Assembly (NCBI GenBank): GCA_050256015.1
Contig: JBFWIL010000002.1
Span: 1-31,059, forward strand
Direction: 5' to 3'
DNA length: 31,059 nucleotides
Origin: JBFWIL01 sp050256015
Lineage (GTDB): Bacteria > Bacteroidota > Bacteroidia > Bacteroidales > Prolixibacteraceae
Positions 17,712 through 24,539 of the stretch are shown here, piece by piece. Position 1 is the first letter of the stretch, and every line of letters begins with the position of its first letter. The notes beneath the pieces are model-generated. The model saw only the letters and a program-made list of their open reading frames with translations. It was not told where the DNA came from and did not search any database. Both the position numbers and the translations under genes were made by a program.

Positions 17712-18749
17712 ATGACACAGGAACAATGGCAAATGCTTTCCGACCTGACAGAAGGCAGGGAACCTTCGGAACCACCGGTCGGATTTATTATCGACAGTCC
17801 CTGGCTTCCCGGCTGGGCAGGGATTTCCACACTCGATTATTATGCTTCGGGGCCTCTTTGGTTTGAAGCCAATAAAAGAGCCGTTCAAGACTTTCCCGAT
17901 GTGCTGTTTCTTCCCGGGTTCTGGTCGGAATACGGGATGTGCTCGGAACCATCCGCTTTCGGGGCCAGACAGGTTTGGAATGACTATAATCTGCCGCATG
18001 CCGAGCGACTTATTCAGGGGCCGGAAGACCTGAAGAAAATCAGAAAACCCAATCCGGAGACTGATGGGCTGCTTCCTTTTATCCTGCAGCGGCTGACCGA
18101 ATATGAACCTCGGATCCGCGAACTGGGTCATGAGATTCGCTTTGCCGTTGCTCGCGGACCGCTTAACATAGCCAGTTTCCTGATGGGGACTACAGAGTTT
18201 ATGATGGGATTGATGATGCAGCCGGAGGAAATGCATGAGTTGCTTCAGATTATTTCGGAATTTACGGTTGAGTGGCTTCGGCTGCAGAAGGATAGGTTTT
18301 CTTCGATCGACGGGATTCTGATTCTGGATGACCTTGTGGGTTTTGTGGGGGAAGCGGAATGCCGGGAATTTGCCATTCCATGCCTGAAGCAGATCTTCGG
18401 GGCCTTCGAAGCCAAAGTCCGGTTTTTTCATAACGATGCGGAAGGACTGGTTTGCGCGCCCTTCCTGAAAGAGGCCGGAGTAAACCTGTTTAATTTTAGT
18501 TTTAAGCATTCCCTTAACGAGATCCGCCGTTTGGCCGGTCAGGATATGGTGTTGCTGGGCAACCTTCCCCCGCGGGATGTTATGGCTTCCGGAACGCCGG
18601 AGCAGGTGGCCGGGGAAACCCTGAAAATGTGGGCGGGAACAAAAGACCGGCGCCGGATCATCTGGTCGGTGGGGGGCGGCATGTCCCAGGGAGTTTCCAC
18701 GGATAACATCCGGGCATTTACCCGTACAATCAGGCAGATGAGGCTTTAA
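17712..18749 (+). CDS. Uroporphyrinogen decarboxylase-superfamily protein, not HemE
   Basis: A 345-residue TIM-barrel protein of the UroD/MtaA superfamily. Family blocks are RGPLNIASFLMG, DGILILDDLVGFV, VRFFHNDAEGL, LLGNLPPRDVMASGTPEQV and the final VGGGMSQGVSTDNIRAF. It lacks the HemE N-terminal Arg/Gly signature, so it is not the haem enzyme. Corrinoid:CoM-type methyltransferases of the family bind zinc through HxC and a later GCG cysteine; here these read H-N-D and GGG, so that zinc site seems lost or altered. The substrate is unknown. The frame opens 14 codons earlier, but the ATG at 17712 lies after the likely promoter box. The next gene, a membrane protein, starts 44 nt downstream. Confidence 0.82.
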   Translation: MTQEQWQMLSDLTEGREPSEPPVGFIIDSPWLPGWAGISTLDYYASGPLWFEANKRAVQDFPDVLFLPGFWSEYGMCSEPSAFGARQVWNDYNLPHAERLIQGPEDLKKIRKPNPETDGLLPFILQRLTEYEPRIRELGHEIRFAVARGPLNIASFLMGTTEFMMGLMMQPEEMHELLQIISEFTVEWLRLQKDRFSSIDGILILDDLVGFVGEAECREFAIPCLKQIFGAFEAKVRFFHNDAEGLVCAPFLKEAGVNLFNFSFKHSLNEIRRLAGQDMVLLGNLPPRDVMASGTPEQVAGETLKMWAGTKDRRRIIWSVGGGMSQGVSTDNIRAFTRTIRQMRL

Positions 18750-18793
18750 ACCGGAAGGAGGTCCTGATTGACACATCTGTCGTCTGCTGAAAA

Positions 18794-19405
18794 ATGATTT
18801 GGATTAAATTCGGTATTTTAATCACCGGCTTTTTTTATGCCGGTATTCTGCCTTATACCATCAAAAAGGCCCTGCAACATGTGGTCTTTGATCTTTCAAG
18901 GCAGACCCTGAGTTTTTTCAGCAACAAACATTTGTACGGAGAACGGCTGAACCAGGGCTACAAACACCTGCTTTTCCTGTTTGCCCTGTTGACCTATTGC
19001 TTTTTCTGGTTGCTTTCGCGCTTTTATGATCTGGGGGAACACGAACGGTTTATGACTTACATAGACTACAGTTTTGCGCTGCTGACTCTGCTGGCTTTCG
19101 TGCCGCACAACATGAAGCCATATACCCTAAAGGAGCCGGTTACCTCCCTGCAACGCTTGGCGCATAACCTGCTGGCAGGTATGGTTTTCCTCATGTTGCC
19201 GGCATTGATCATTACTTTTCATGTGGCTGTTCTGCCCGGACTTAACTTTTTGGGTGTGAGTGGATTGATCCTGATTGGGCTGGTGTTGTTAATGACGGTA
19301 TGGACCGTATGCAAAAACGGGCTGAACGGTACAGCCGAAATTGTTTTTATTAACGGTATCAGCATATGGAGTATTTATGTGACAGTTTTGACATTGATCC
19401 GGTAG
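18794..19405 (+). CDS. Multi-pass membrane protein of unknown function
   Basis: I do not recognise this 203-residue protein. It has about six hydrophobic helices (approximately 4-22, 58-78, 88-105, 124-150, 152-172, 183-200). Short charged loops include KHLYGERLNQGYKH and DLGEHERFMTYIDY. There is no signal peptide or known catalytic motif. It starts 44 nt after the UroD-like gene on the same strand, so the two are probably co-transcribed. A GGAGG lies about 35 nt upstream, too far to act as its ribosome site. Confidence 0.7.
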   Translation: MIWIKFGILITGFFYAGILPYTIKKALQHVVFDLSRQTLSFFSNKHLYGERLNQGYKHLLFLFALLTYCFFWLLSRFYDLGEHERFMTYIDYSFALLTLLAFVPHNMKPYTLKEPVTSLQRLAHNLLAGMVFLMLPALIITFHVAVLPGLNFLGVSGLILIGLVLLMTVWTVCKNGLNGTAEIVFINGISIWSIYVTVLTLIR

Positions 19406-19530
19406 ATATAATAAAAATTTTGCCGGACTGATTTGTTGCTGTTTCCTTTTCTTCCTCGTATGGATGTAAATGTGCCGGAAAATTGGTATTTTTCAGCTTG
19501 ATTGAAATATCTGTAACTAAATCGGACATC

Positions 19531-20364
19531 ATGAAGAAATGTGTATTTTTAGTGTTGGTCAACTTGTTCCTGCTTCACGGTTTTGGTACCGGACAGGAAC
19601 GCCCGGGACAGCAGCCTGCTCCCGAAACCGGTGAAAAATTCAAAATCGGTATGGCCGGCTATACTTTTGTTAAATTTGATCTTGACAGAACGCTCGAAAC
19701 CTTGCAACAGGCCGATGTGCATTATTTGTGCATCAAGGATTTTCATCTGCCGCTGAACAGTACGGAGGAGCAGATTGCTGCTTTTCATGCCAAACTGAAG
19801 GGGAAAGGTGTGACCGGCTATGCCGTGGGGCCGATCTACATGAAAACCAAAGAAGAGGTAGACCGGGCCTTTGATTATGCCAGGCGGGTCGGTGTGAAGC
19901 TGATCGTGGGCGTTCCCAACCAGGAACTGCTTCCCTACGTGGAGCGGAAAGTGAAGGAATATGATTTCCGTTATGCTATACATCTGCACGGACCGGATAT
20001 TCAGCTGTACCCCGATGCGGAGGATGTCTGGAACCATGTGAAGGATCTGGATCCACGTATTGGTATGTGTCTGGATATTGGCCATGATACCCGGAACGGC
20101 AAAGATCCGGTAGCCGACCTGGAAAAATACCACATCCGGGTGTTCGATATTCATATCAAAGACGTGACCGGAACCACCAAACTGGGGTATTCATTGGAGA
20201 TAGGCCGCGGGGTAATAGACATACCCGCCTTTGTGAAAATGTTGCGGAAAGTGGGCTATTCCGGGGTGTGCAGTCTGGAACATGAAAAAGATATGAGCAA
20301 TCCTTTTATGGGTATAGCCGAGTCTATCGGTTATTTCCGGGGTGTGGTTGCCGCAACGAAATAA
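19531..20364 (+). CDS. Exported sugar phosphate isomerase/epimerase-like TIM-barrel protein
   Basis: A 277-residue protein of the xylose isomerase-like / AP endonuclease 2 barrel family. A signal peptide (about residues 1-22, KKCVFLVLVNLFLLHGFGTGQ) sends it out of the cytoplasm. The barrel follows with metal-site-like strands: YLCIKDFHLPL, YAIHLHGPD, GMCLDIGHDTRNG, RVFDIHIKDVTG and VCSLEHEKD. In Bacteroidota, exported members of this family often work with exported Gfo/Idh/MocA oxidoreductases on 3-keto glycosides; one such oxidoreductase is at 14688. The frame extends 16 codons upstream, but the ATG at 19531 begins the signal peptide. It converges on the ABC operon with a 77-base gap. Confidence 0.85.
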   Translation: MKKCVFLVLVNLFLLHGFGTGQERPGQQPAPETGEKFKIGMAGYTFVKFDLDRTLETLQQADVHYLCIKDFHLPLNSTEEQIAAFHAKLKGKGVTGYAVGPIYMKTKEEVDRAFDYARRVGVKLIVGVPNQELLPYVERKVKEYDFRYAIHLHGPDIQLYPDAEDVWNHVKDLDPRIGMCLDIGHDTRNGKDPVADLEKYHIRVFDIHIKDVTGTTKLGYSLEIGRGVIDIPAFVKMLRKVGYSGVCSLEHEKDMSNPFMGIAESIGYFRGVVAATK

Positions 20365-20441
20365 GGCTTTTTGAATTTCCGGGTTTTGTTTCATGAATGG
20401 GATATGCTGTTTGCTTTTTTCGTGTATTGCTTATTCCCTTA

Positions 20442-21497
20442 TTACCTGGAACGGACTTCCCTTCGCATAAAGGAATAATAACCCAGGGCAAAGAGCAGGA
20501 TTGATCCGGCCAGGAGTCCGGTGACCTGCGGCCAGACCATAAGCAGGCTTTGTCCCAGGGGCAGCGGGTTGGGCAGGGCTCCCTGCATCTGTTCCATGGA
20601 GAGCGGCCCCAGGCTGCGGACCGATGGCATGAGCAGGGTGGTGGTGGCTTCACTGAACAGATGGCTTGGGTTAAAGCGCATCAGCTTTAGCACGAATTGC
20701 TGAAACAGTAGTACCTGTTGCTCGGAAAGCATTCCTTTGGGAGCCAATCCTTTGGCTACCATATTGACGATCATATTGTAAAATATGCTGAAAAAAAGCC
20801 AGACGGCTATGCCAGCCAGAGCTGAGGTGGCGGCCTGACGGAATTTGACCGAGAAGAAGATGGACAGATTTAGCCAGAAAGCCACATAGACAATGCTGAT
20901 AAGGATAAAACTCAGTATGCGTAAAAATTCTCCGGGGGTAGGGGGTATGCCGATGGCAATCAGTCCGGTACCCATAACAAGAAAGCCCAGGGCCAGGAAG
21001 AGTGTGCTGATGACGATTAACGCGGCTGTAAACTTGGTGTTGATCACATAGTCGCGGAAGATCGGCTGACTAAGGATGCGGCTAAGCGTGCCCCGGTTCT
21101 GTTCGGCATTGATGGCGTCAAAACCCAGACTGATTCCCAGCAGTGGGCCCAGGAAACTGACGAATACGGTAAATGACGGCAAGGTTCCGTCGGAAAGGGT
21201 AAACAGTTTCAGAAAGAAAAACAGATCATCTGCATTCCGGGATCCGGCCGGTTTCCCAAACTGCACCAGGGAGGTGTACATGGAGCCCAGGCAGGTGAGG
21301 GCGATCAGGCATAGCAGGATCACGAATCGCCAGCTTTTTACCTGGTCGGAGATCTCTTTGGAAACCATAACCCGGAAAGGATGGTCCGGCTTGCTGTTTG
21401 TGCGGCTGACCGTCCTGCAGAACAGGGAACAGAATGGAACTTGCCTGATAATATCAATGATAACCTTTTGTTTTTGTGCCTGACATGCTCGTTTCAT
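20442..21497 (-). CDS. ABC-2 type transporter permease
   Basis: Integral membrane permease of an ABC exporter, 351 residues from the preferred ATG. A cytoplasmic N-terminal part leads into KEISDQVKSWRFVILLCLIALTCLG (first helix), then a large external segment. Five more hydrophobic helices follow, including YVINTKFTAALIVISTLFLALG, LSFILISIVYVAFWLNLSIFF, SALAGIAVWLFFSIFYNMIV and the last, VTGLLAGSILLFALGYY. The start at 21497 is supported by AAGGAGGA 7-8 nt upstream, and it overlaps the ATPase gene by 44 nt. The frame runs further upstream to 21560. A start at ATG 21368 is the alternative and would lose a 43-residue cysteine-containing N-terminus. It is the last gene of the operon. Confidence 0.86.
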   Translation of the reverse strand: MKRACQAQKQKVIIDIIRQVPFCSLFCRTVSRTNSKPDHPFRVMVSKEISDQVKSWRFVILLCLIALTCLGSMYTSLVQFGKPAGSRNADDLFFFLKLFTLSDGTLPSFTVFVSFLGPLLGISLGFDAINAEQNRGTLSRILSQPIFRDYVINTKFTAALIVISTLFLALGFLVMGTGLIAIGIPPTPGEFLRILSFILISIVYVAFWLNLSIFFSVKFRQAATSALAGIAVWLFFSIFYNMIVNMVAKGLAPKGMLSEQQVLLFQQFVLKLMRFNPSHLFSEATTTLLMPSVRSLGPLSMEQMQGALPNPLPLGQSLLMVWPQVTGLLAGSILLFALGYYSFMRREVRSR

Positions 21498-22245
21498 ACG
21501 ATGATCCTCCTTCAAAATAATGGTCGTAAATGGCTTCCAGCCCGTGTCTCGGATTGCCAAACAATTCCTGGGAAAGGCTGCTGATTTTGCCGGCTGCTCT
21601 TAGTCGGCCGCTGACAAAAATACCAACCCGGTCGCAAATCTGTTCCACCTGGTGCAGGTTATGAGAGGAAAACAGTACTGTCAGTCCGTGTTCGCTGCGC
21701 AGCTGCCCTATCAGTTCCAGAAAGGCCCGAACGCCCTGGGGATCAATGCCCGAGGTGGGTTCATCCAGGATGATGATTTCCGGTTGTTTTATTAACACGT
21801 CGGCCAGACCCAGCCGTTGCCGCATCCCTTTGGAATAGGTGCCGGTCTTTTTGTTTGCGGCTTCCTGCAGTCCGACCTGTCTGAGCAGTTCCTGTGCCCG
21901 GCTCAGAGCCCGGGTTTCCGGAACTCCGTTCAGACGTGCAGTGTAAAGCAGGTTATCCAGTCCGCTGCGGTCGTCATAAAAACCTATGTCTTCGGGAAGG
22001 TAACCCACTTTCCTCTTCACTTTCAGGGGAGTCCTGACCGGATCGATACCGCATACACTTACTTTGCCGGAAGTGGGTTCGGTGAGTCCCAGCATCATCA
22101 GGATAGTGGTTGACTTTCCTGCTCCGTTGGGGCCCAGAAGTCCGAAGATTTCACCTTTGTGAAGGGTAAGACTGATCTGGTCAACGGCTGTGAAAGACTT
22201 GTAGGTTTTTGTTAACGCGGTCAGTTCTATGATGACTTCAGTCAT
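21454..22245 (-). CDS. ABC transporter ATP-binding protein
   Basis: Cytoplasmic ATPase of 263 residues that powers the ABC-2 permease encoded next to it. Walker A GPNGAGKST is at 38-46, a Q-loop-like LPEDIGF near 83, the signature YSKGMRQRLGLA at 137-148, Walker B EIIILDEPTSGID at 156-168, and the switch histidine in LFSSHNLHQ near 195. The order and the DUF-free C-terminus fit the CcmA/NatA-type exporter ATPases. It starts 3 nt after the NEW3 gene stop, and its SD overlaps that stop codon. Its own end overlaps the permease start by 44 nt, so the three genes are tightly coupled. Confidence 0.94.
   Translation of the reverse strand: MTEVIIELTALTKTYKSFTAVDQISLTLHKGEIFGLLGPNGAGKSTTILMMLGLTEPTSGKVSVCGIDPVRTPLKVKRKVGYLPEDIGFYDDRSGLDNLLYTARLNGVPETRALSRAQELLRQVGLQEAANKKTGTYSKGMRQRLGLADVLIKQPEIIILDEPTSGIDPQGVRAFLELIGQLRSEHGLTVLFSSHNLHQVEQICDRVGIFVSGRLRAAGKISSLSQELFGNPRHGLEAIYDHYFEGGSSYETSMSGTKTKGYH
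21505..21512 (-). promoter_or_regulatory. Shine-Dalgarno site of the ABC permease
   Basis: On the minus strand AAGGAGGA ends about 7 nt before the ATG at 21497. It lies inside the ATPase coding sequence and decides the permease start in favour of 21497 over 21368. Confidence 0.6.
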
Positions 22246-22248
22246 GCT

Positions 22249-23397
22249 TTACCTCCTTCCGTATTTGCGAAACAGGAACAGAACGCTTCCCAGGGCAGCC
22301 AGAATGATAAGCACGCCGATCCATCCCCATATCATCGGGGTTTTAACCATTATCCGAAAGGACAATTTGGAATTGGCTTCCGGGGTTTTGGCTTCCAGAC
22401 TGGCGATGTAATCGCCGGGAATGGCTTTGTTGTCGGCCTGGATAGTGGCATAGGCCGTAGCTTCGGCCCCGGCTTCGAGTTTATCGATTTGTGCCGGATC
22501 AAAGGCCACTTCCCATTTGGCCGGGGCGGATGCTTTCAGTTCAATGCCGGTCAGTGCAGCCGATCCGGTATTCCTGATAACCAAGGGCAACTTCTTTTTA
22601 CTGCCTGCCGTGAGTTTGGTGCTTACCAGTCCGCTTGGTGTGCTGAGAACCAGCTCGTAGGATCCCGTTACCACAGCTTCGAGTTCAAGGTCAGCAGATG
22701 TGGACCCGGTGACGGCCCGAACCGGAATCTTATAGGTGCCGGCCTTGACCTGGGACATGGGTTTCATCTCGATTGTAATATCCTTGCTGGTGTTGGGTTC
22801 CATCTCTACGGAGGTTACTGCCTTGTAGTCGGCCTTGACCGTTGCCGTCCATCCTCTGGGAGCATAGGCCTTTAGCGCGTAGCGTTGTGTTTCCGCTGTC
22901 CGGTTTTTGAGGCTGGCCTTGTATGTGAAGGTAGCCCTGGAATTGCCCTGCATGTTGGCCTGGTCCGTGGTAAATTCCGTTTCGCTTGAACCTTTTTCGC
23001 TTACGGTAATGACCAGGGGAAGCGAAGTGGTATGCAAAGCCAGTACCCTGAATGAATAATTTCCCTTGTTAACCTGGTAGGGGACTTCCACTTTCAGCGT
23101 AAGGGTCTTTTTTTCGTTGGGAAGTACGGCCAGTTTGCTGATGGTGTAACTGCCCGACTTCAGGCTGTATGTCCAGCTCCGGGGAATGCCGGAAACCCGG
23201 ATTTCTTCGTTCCGCAGGGAATCACTGTTGTTGATCATCTCAATGGTATAGTCTACCGATTGTCCCGGGGAAACCGATATCCTGGTATAGGGGGTGTAAA
23301 GAGTTAAATCACCCGACTTGGAAAAAGCAGAAAAACTGATAAGAATGAAGCCCAGAAGAAGGGCGGATTGCAGACTGAAAAAATTCCGTACTGTCAT
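22249..23397 (-). CDS. NEW3-domain membrane-anchored protein of an ABC exporter operon
   Basis: A 382-residue exported protein. An N-terminal signal or anchor (FFSLQSALLLGFILISFSAFS) is followed by three immunoglobulin-like NEW3-type repeats (roughly 32-130, 140-240 and 245-345), for example SVSPGQSVDYTIEMINNSDS and AGSKKKLPLVIRNTGSAALTG. A C-terminal transmembrane helix, MIWGWIGVLIILAALGSVLFLF, ends in a basic RKYGRR tail. The topology is therefore a large extracytoplasmic part held in the inner membrane. COG1470-type proteins like this often precede an ABC ATPase and permease, as here, and may bind the substrate or the permease. The substrate is unknown. AGGAGG precedes the ATG by 8 nt. Confidence 0.86.
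   Translation of the reverse strand: MTVRNFFSLQSALLLGFILISFSAFSKSGDLTLYTPYTRISVSPGQSVDYTIEMINNSDSLRNEEIRVSGIPRSWTYSLKSGSYTISKLAVLPNEKKTLTLKVEVPYQVNKGNYSFRVLALHTTSLPLVITVSEKGSSETEFTTDQANMQGNSRATFTYKASLKNRTAETQRYALKAYAPRGWTATVKADYKAVTSVEMEPNTSKDITIEMKPMSQVKAGTYKIPVRAVTGSTSADLELEAVVTGSYELVLSTPSGLVSTKLTAGSKKKLPLVIRNTGSAALTGIELKASAPAKWEVAFDPAQIDKLEAGAEATAYATIQADNKAIPGDYIASLEAKTPEANSKLSFRIMVKTPMIWGWIGVLIILAALGSVLFLFRKYGRR
22251..22258 (-). promoter_or_regulatory. Shine-Dalgarno site of the ABC ATPase
   Basis: On the minus strand AAGGAGGT is 5 nt before the ATG and overlaps the TAA stop of the NEW3 gene. This arrangement favours coupled translation. Confidence 0.65.
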
Positions 23398-23405
23398 GAA
23401 AAATT

Positions 23406-23411
23406 CCTCCT
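23406..23411 (-). promoter_or_regulatory. Shine-Dalgarno site of the NEW3 gene
   Basis: On the minus strand AGGAGG lies 8 nt before the ATG at 23397 in an AT-rich leader. Most other starts in the window lack any such site. Confidence 0.65.
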
Positions 23412-23598
23412 AAATTTTAAATGATTGTTCAATACGGTTTGCAAGTTTAATAAAAACAGGTTTTTATAAATGTTAAAAATTCCAAATAAATTTAAAAAAC
23501 CACATATTGGAAGGAAGGATAGCTCCCCAGAAATTAGATTTATTTGGCGAGAGGAATAATTTTGGTGAGAAGTTTCATTATGGGATTTTCTCTCATGC

Positions 23599-23961
23599 TT
23601 AGCAGGTGACATGGAACATCCCGATTACCGGACCGTTTGTTTCGTTCCAGATTTTTATTGCTTTTCCGGTACTGAAAAGCTTTACCGGGCATCTTTTCTC
23701 CCCGAAAAATCCGGACGCCTCCTCCGAAAGTTCCACACAGCCTGTCTGTCCGGTCCCAATAATCAGCTGCCTGGCTCCGGGAACATAGATTGCCTTTGCT
23801 TCTTCCAGTGAAACCATGTGCGAAGTTCCGTAAACAGCCTTTGACAGTTTCTTCGCCCTTTTTTCTATTTTCCCGTCTAAGCGGATATAAACATCATAAT
23901 CATAAGTAACTCCCGAAATCGTTATACTTCCAAACTTTGTATCGTCAATAACCGGTTTCAT
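23599..23961 (-). CDS. Mth938-like domain protein
   Basis: A 120-residue cytoplasmic protein made of a single Mth938/NDUFAF3-like domain. It begins MKPVIDDTKFGSITISGVTYDYD and shows the family blocks KLSKAVYGTSHMVSLEEAKAIY, RQLIIGTGQTGCVELSEEA and the C-terminal GPVIGMFHVTC. The fold is known from structural genomics and from mitochondrial complex I assembly factors; the bacterial role is not known. The frame continues eight codons upstream, but GGAGG four bases before the ATG at 23961 supports this start. It lies 201 bases upstream of the NEW3-ABC operon on the same strand and may or may not belong to it. Confidence 0.85.
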   Translation of the reverse strand: MKPVIDDTKFGSITISGVTYDYDVYIRLDGKIEKRAKKLSKAVYGTSHMVSLEEAKAIYVPGARQLIIGTGQTGCVELSEEASGFFGEKRCPVKLFSTGKAIKIWNETNGPVIGMFHVTC

Positions 23962-23965
23962 AATT

Positions 23966-23970
23966 CCTCC
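23966..23970 (-). promoter_or_regulatory. Shine-Dalgarno site of the Mth938-domain gene
   Basis: On the minus strand GGAGG is 4 nt before the ATG at 23961. It favours this ATG over the earlier one at 23985. Confidence 0.5.
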
Positions 23971-24401
23971 ATGATTCACACGCATATAATAATATGGATT
24001 CAGTCCTATTAATGTTTCATTTATGATGAAAATAATAAGAGTTATTCCGATATCCTGCCAAATCTTATCTTATTTCCGGTTCCAATTTCAATATCACCGG
24101 CGGCAACTAAATAATTGACCAGATGCTTTCACGGGATGTACTTTTATATTTTTGTTTTTTGTGTAATGATAAGTCCTTCCGTGGCTTACTCTTTTGCATT
24201 GGTGTATGATAAAATTCGTTTTTCGCCTTCCAGTTGCCTGTTTTTCCTAAAGTCTTGCGATACTTCAAGTGTGCCCGGGTATTTACATCTTTACCACGAA
24301 GCGCAAAATATTCTGTTAAGATGAACTTGCCTTTCACTTGTATCCAGAAAGCTGCATGGGATTTACCTGATTTAAAACACCAATGCTTGAGGTAGTCGGA
24401 A

Positions 24402-24464
24402 AAACGGCGTTTGTCCCGTTTACTGTCTTGTTTATGCAAACAGGTATAGGGACAAACGCTGTTT
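24402..24464. repeat. Long nested stem-loop downstream of SusD
   Basis: The arms AAACGGCGTTTGTCCC (24402-24417) and GGGACAAACGCTGTTT (24449-24464) pair over 16 positions with one C/T difference (a G-U pair in RNA). The 31-base spacer holds a second hairpin, TGTTT-ATGC-AAACA (24429-24442). Read on the minus strand it lies 76 bases after the SusD stop and is followed by a run of five T, so it could terminate that transcript. A mobile-element end is the alternative. Confidence 0.6.
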
Positions 24465-24539
24465 AGATAAACCCTGAATTTATTTATAAAAGGGTTTGTA
24501 TTTATATTCCATACTGAAAACGGAAGTTATATTAACCGA

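Larger units (their letters stand above)
23962..24539. other. AT-rich gap between the Mth938 gene and the SusD gene
   Basis: About 580 bases with no gene I can support. A minus-strand open frame of 110 codons (24107-24439) is very lysine-rich and matches nothing I recognise. It contains SGKSHAAFWIQVKGKFILTEYF, which reads like real protein and may be a remnant. Its ATG lies inside the loop of the stem-loop at 24402-24464. The upstream region of the Mth938 gene (23971-24106) must hold its promoter, but no clear box was found. Confidence 0.3.

Noticed and set aside
17712..18749. Calling this gene hemE
   Set aside because: The N-terminal Arg-containing HemE signature is missing and the sequence fits other UroD-superfamily branches.
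17691..18776. 361-codon open frame on the minus strand
   Set aside because: It is antisense to the well-supported UroD-like gene and its translation resembles no protein; the openness comes from codon bias of the real gene.
24107..24439. 110-codon lysine-rich minus-strand open frame
   Set aside because: Partly protein-like but not recognised, with its start inside a stem-loop and no ribosome site; described under the gap and not called a gene.
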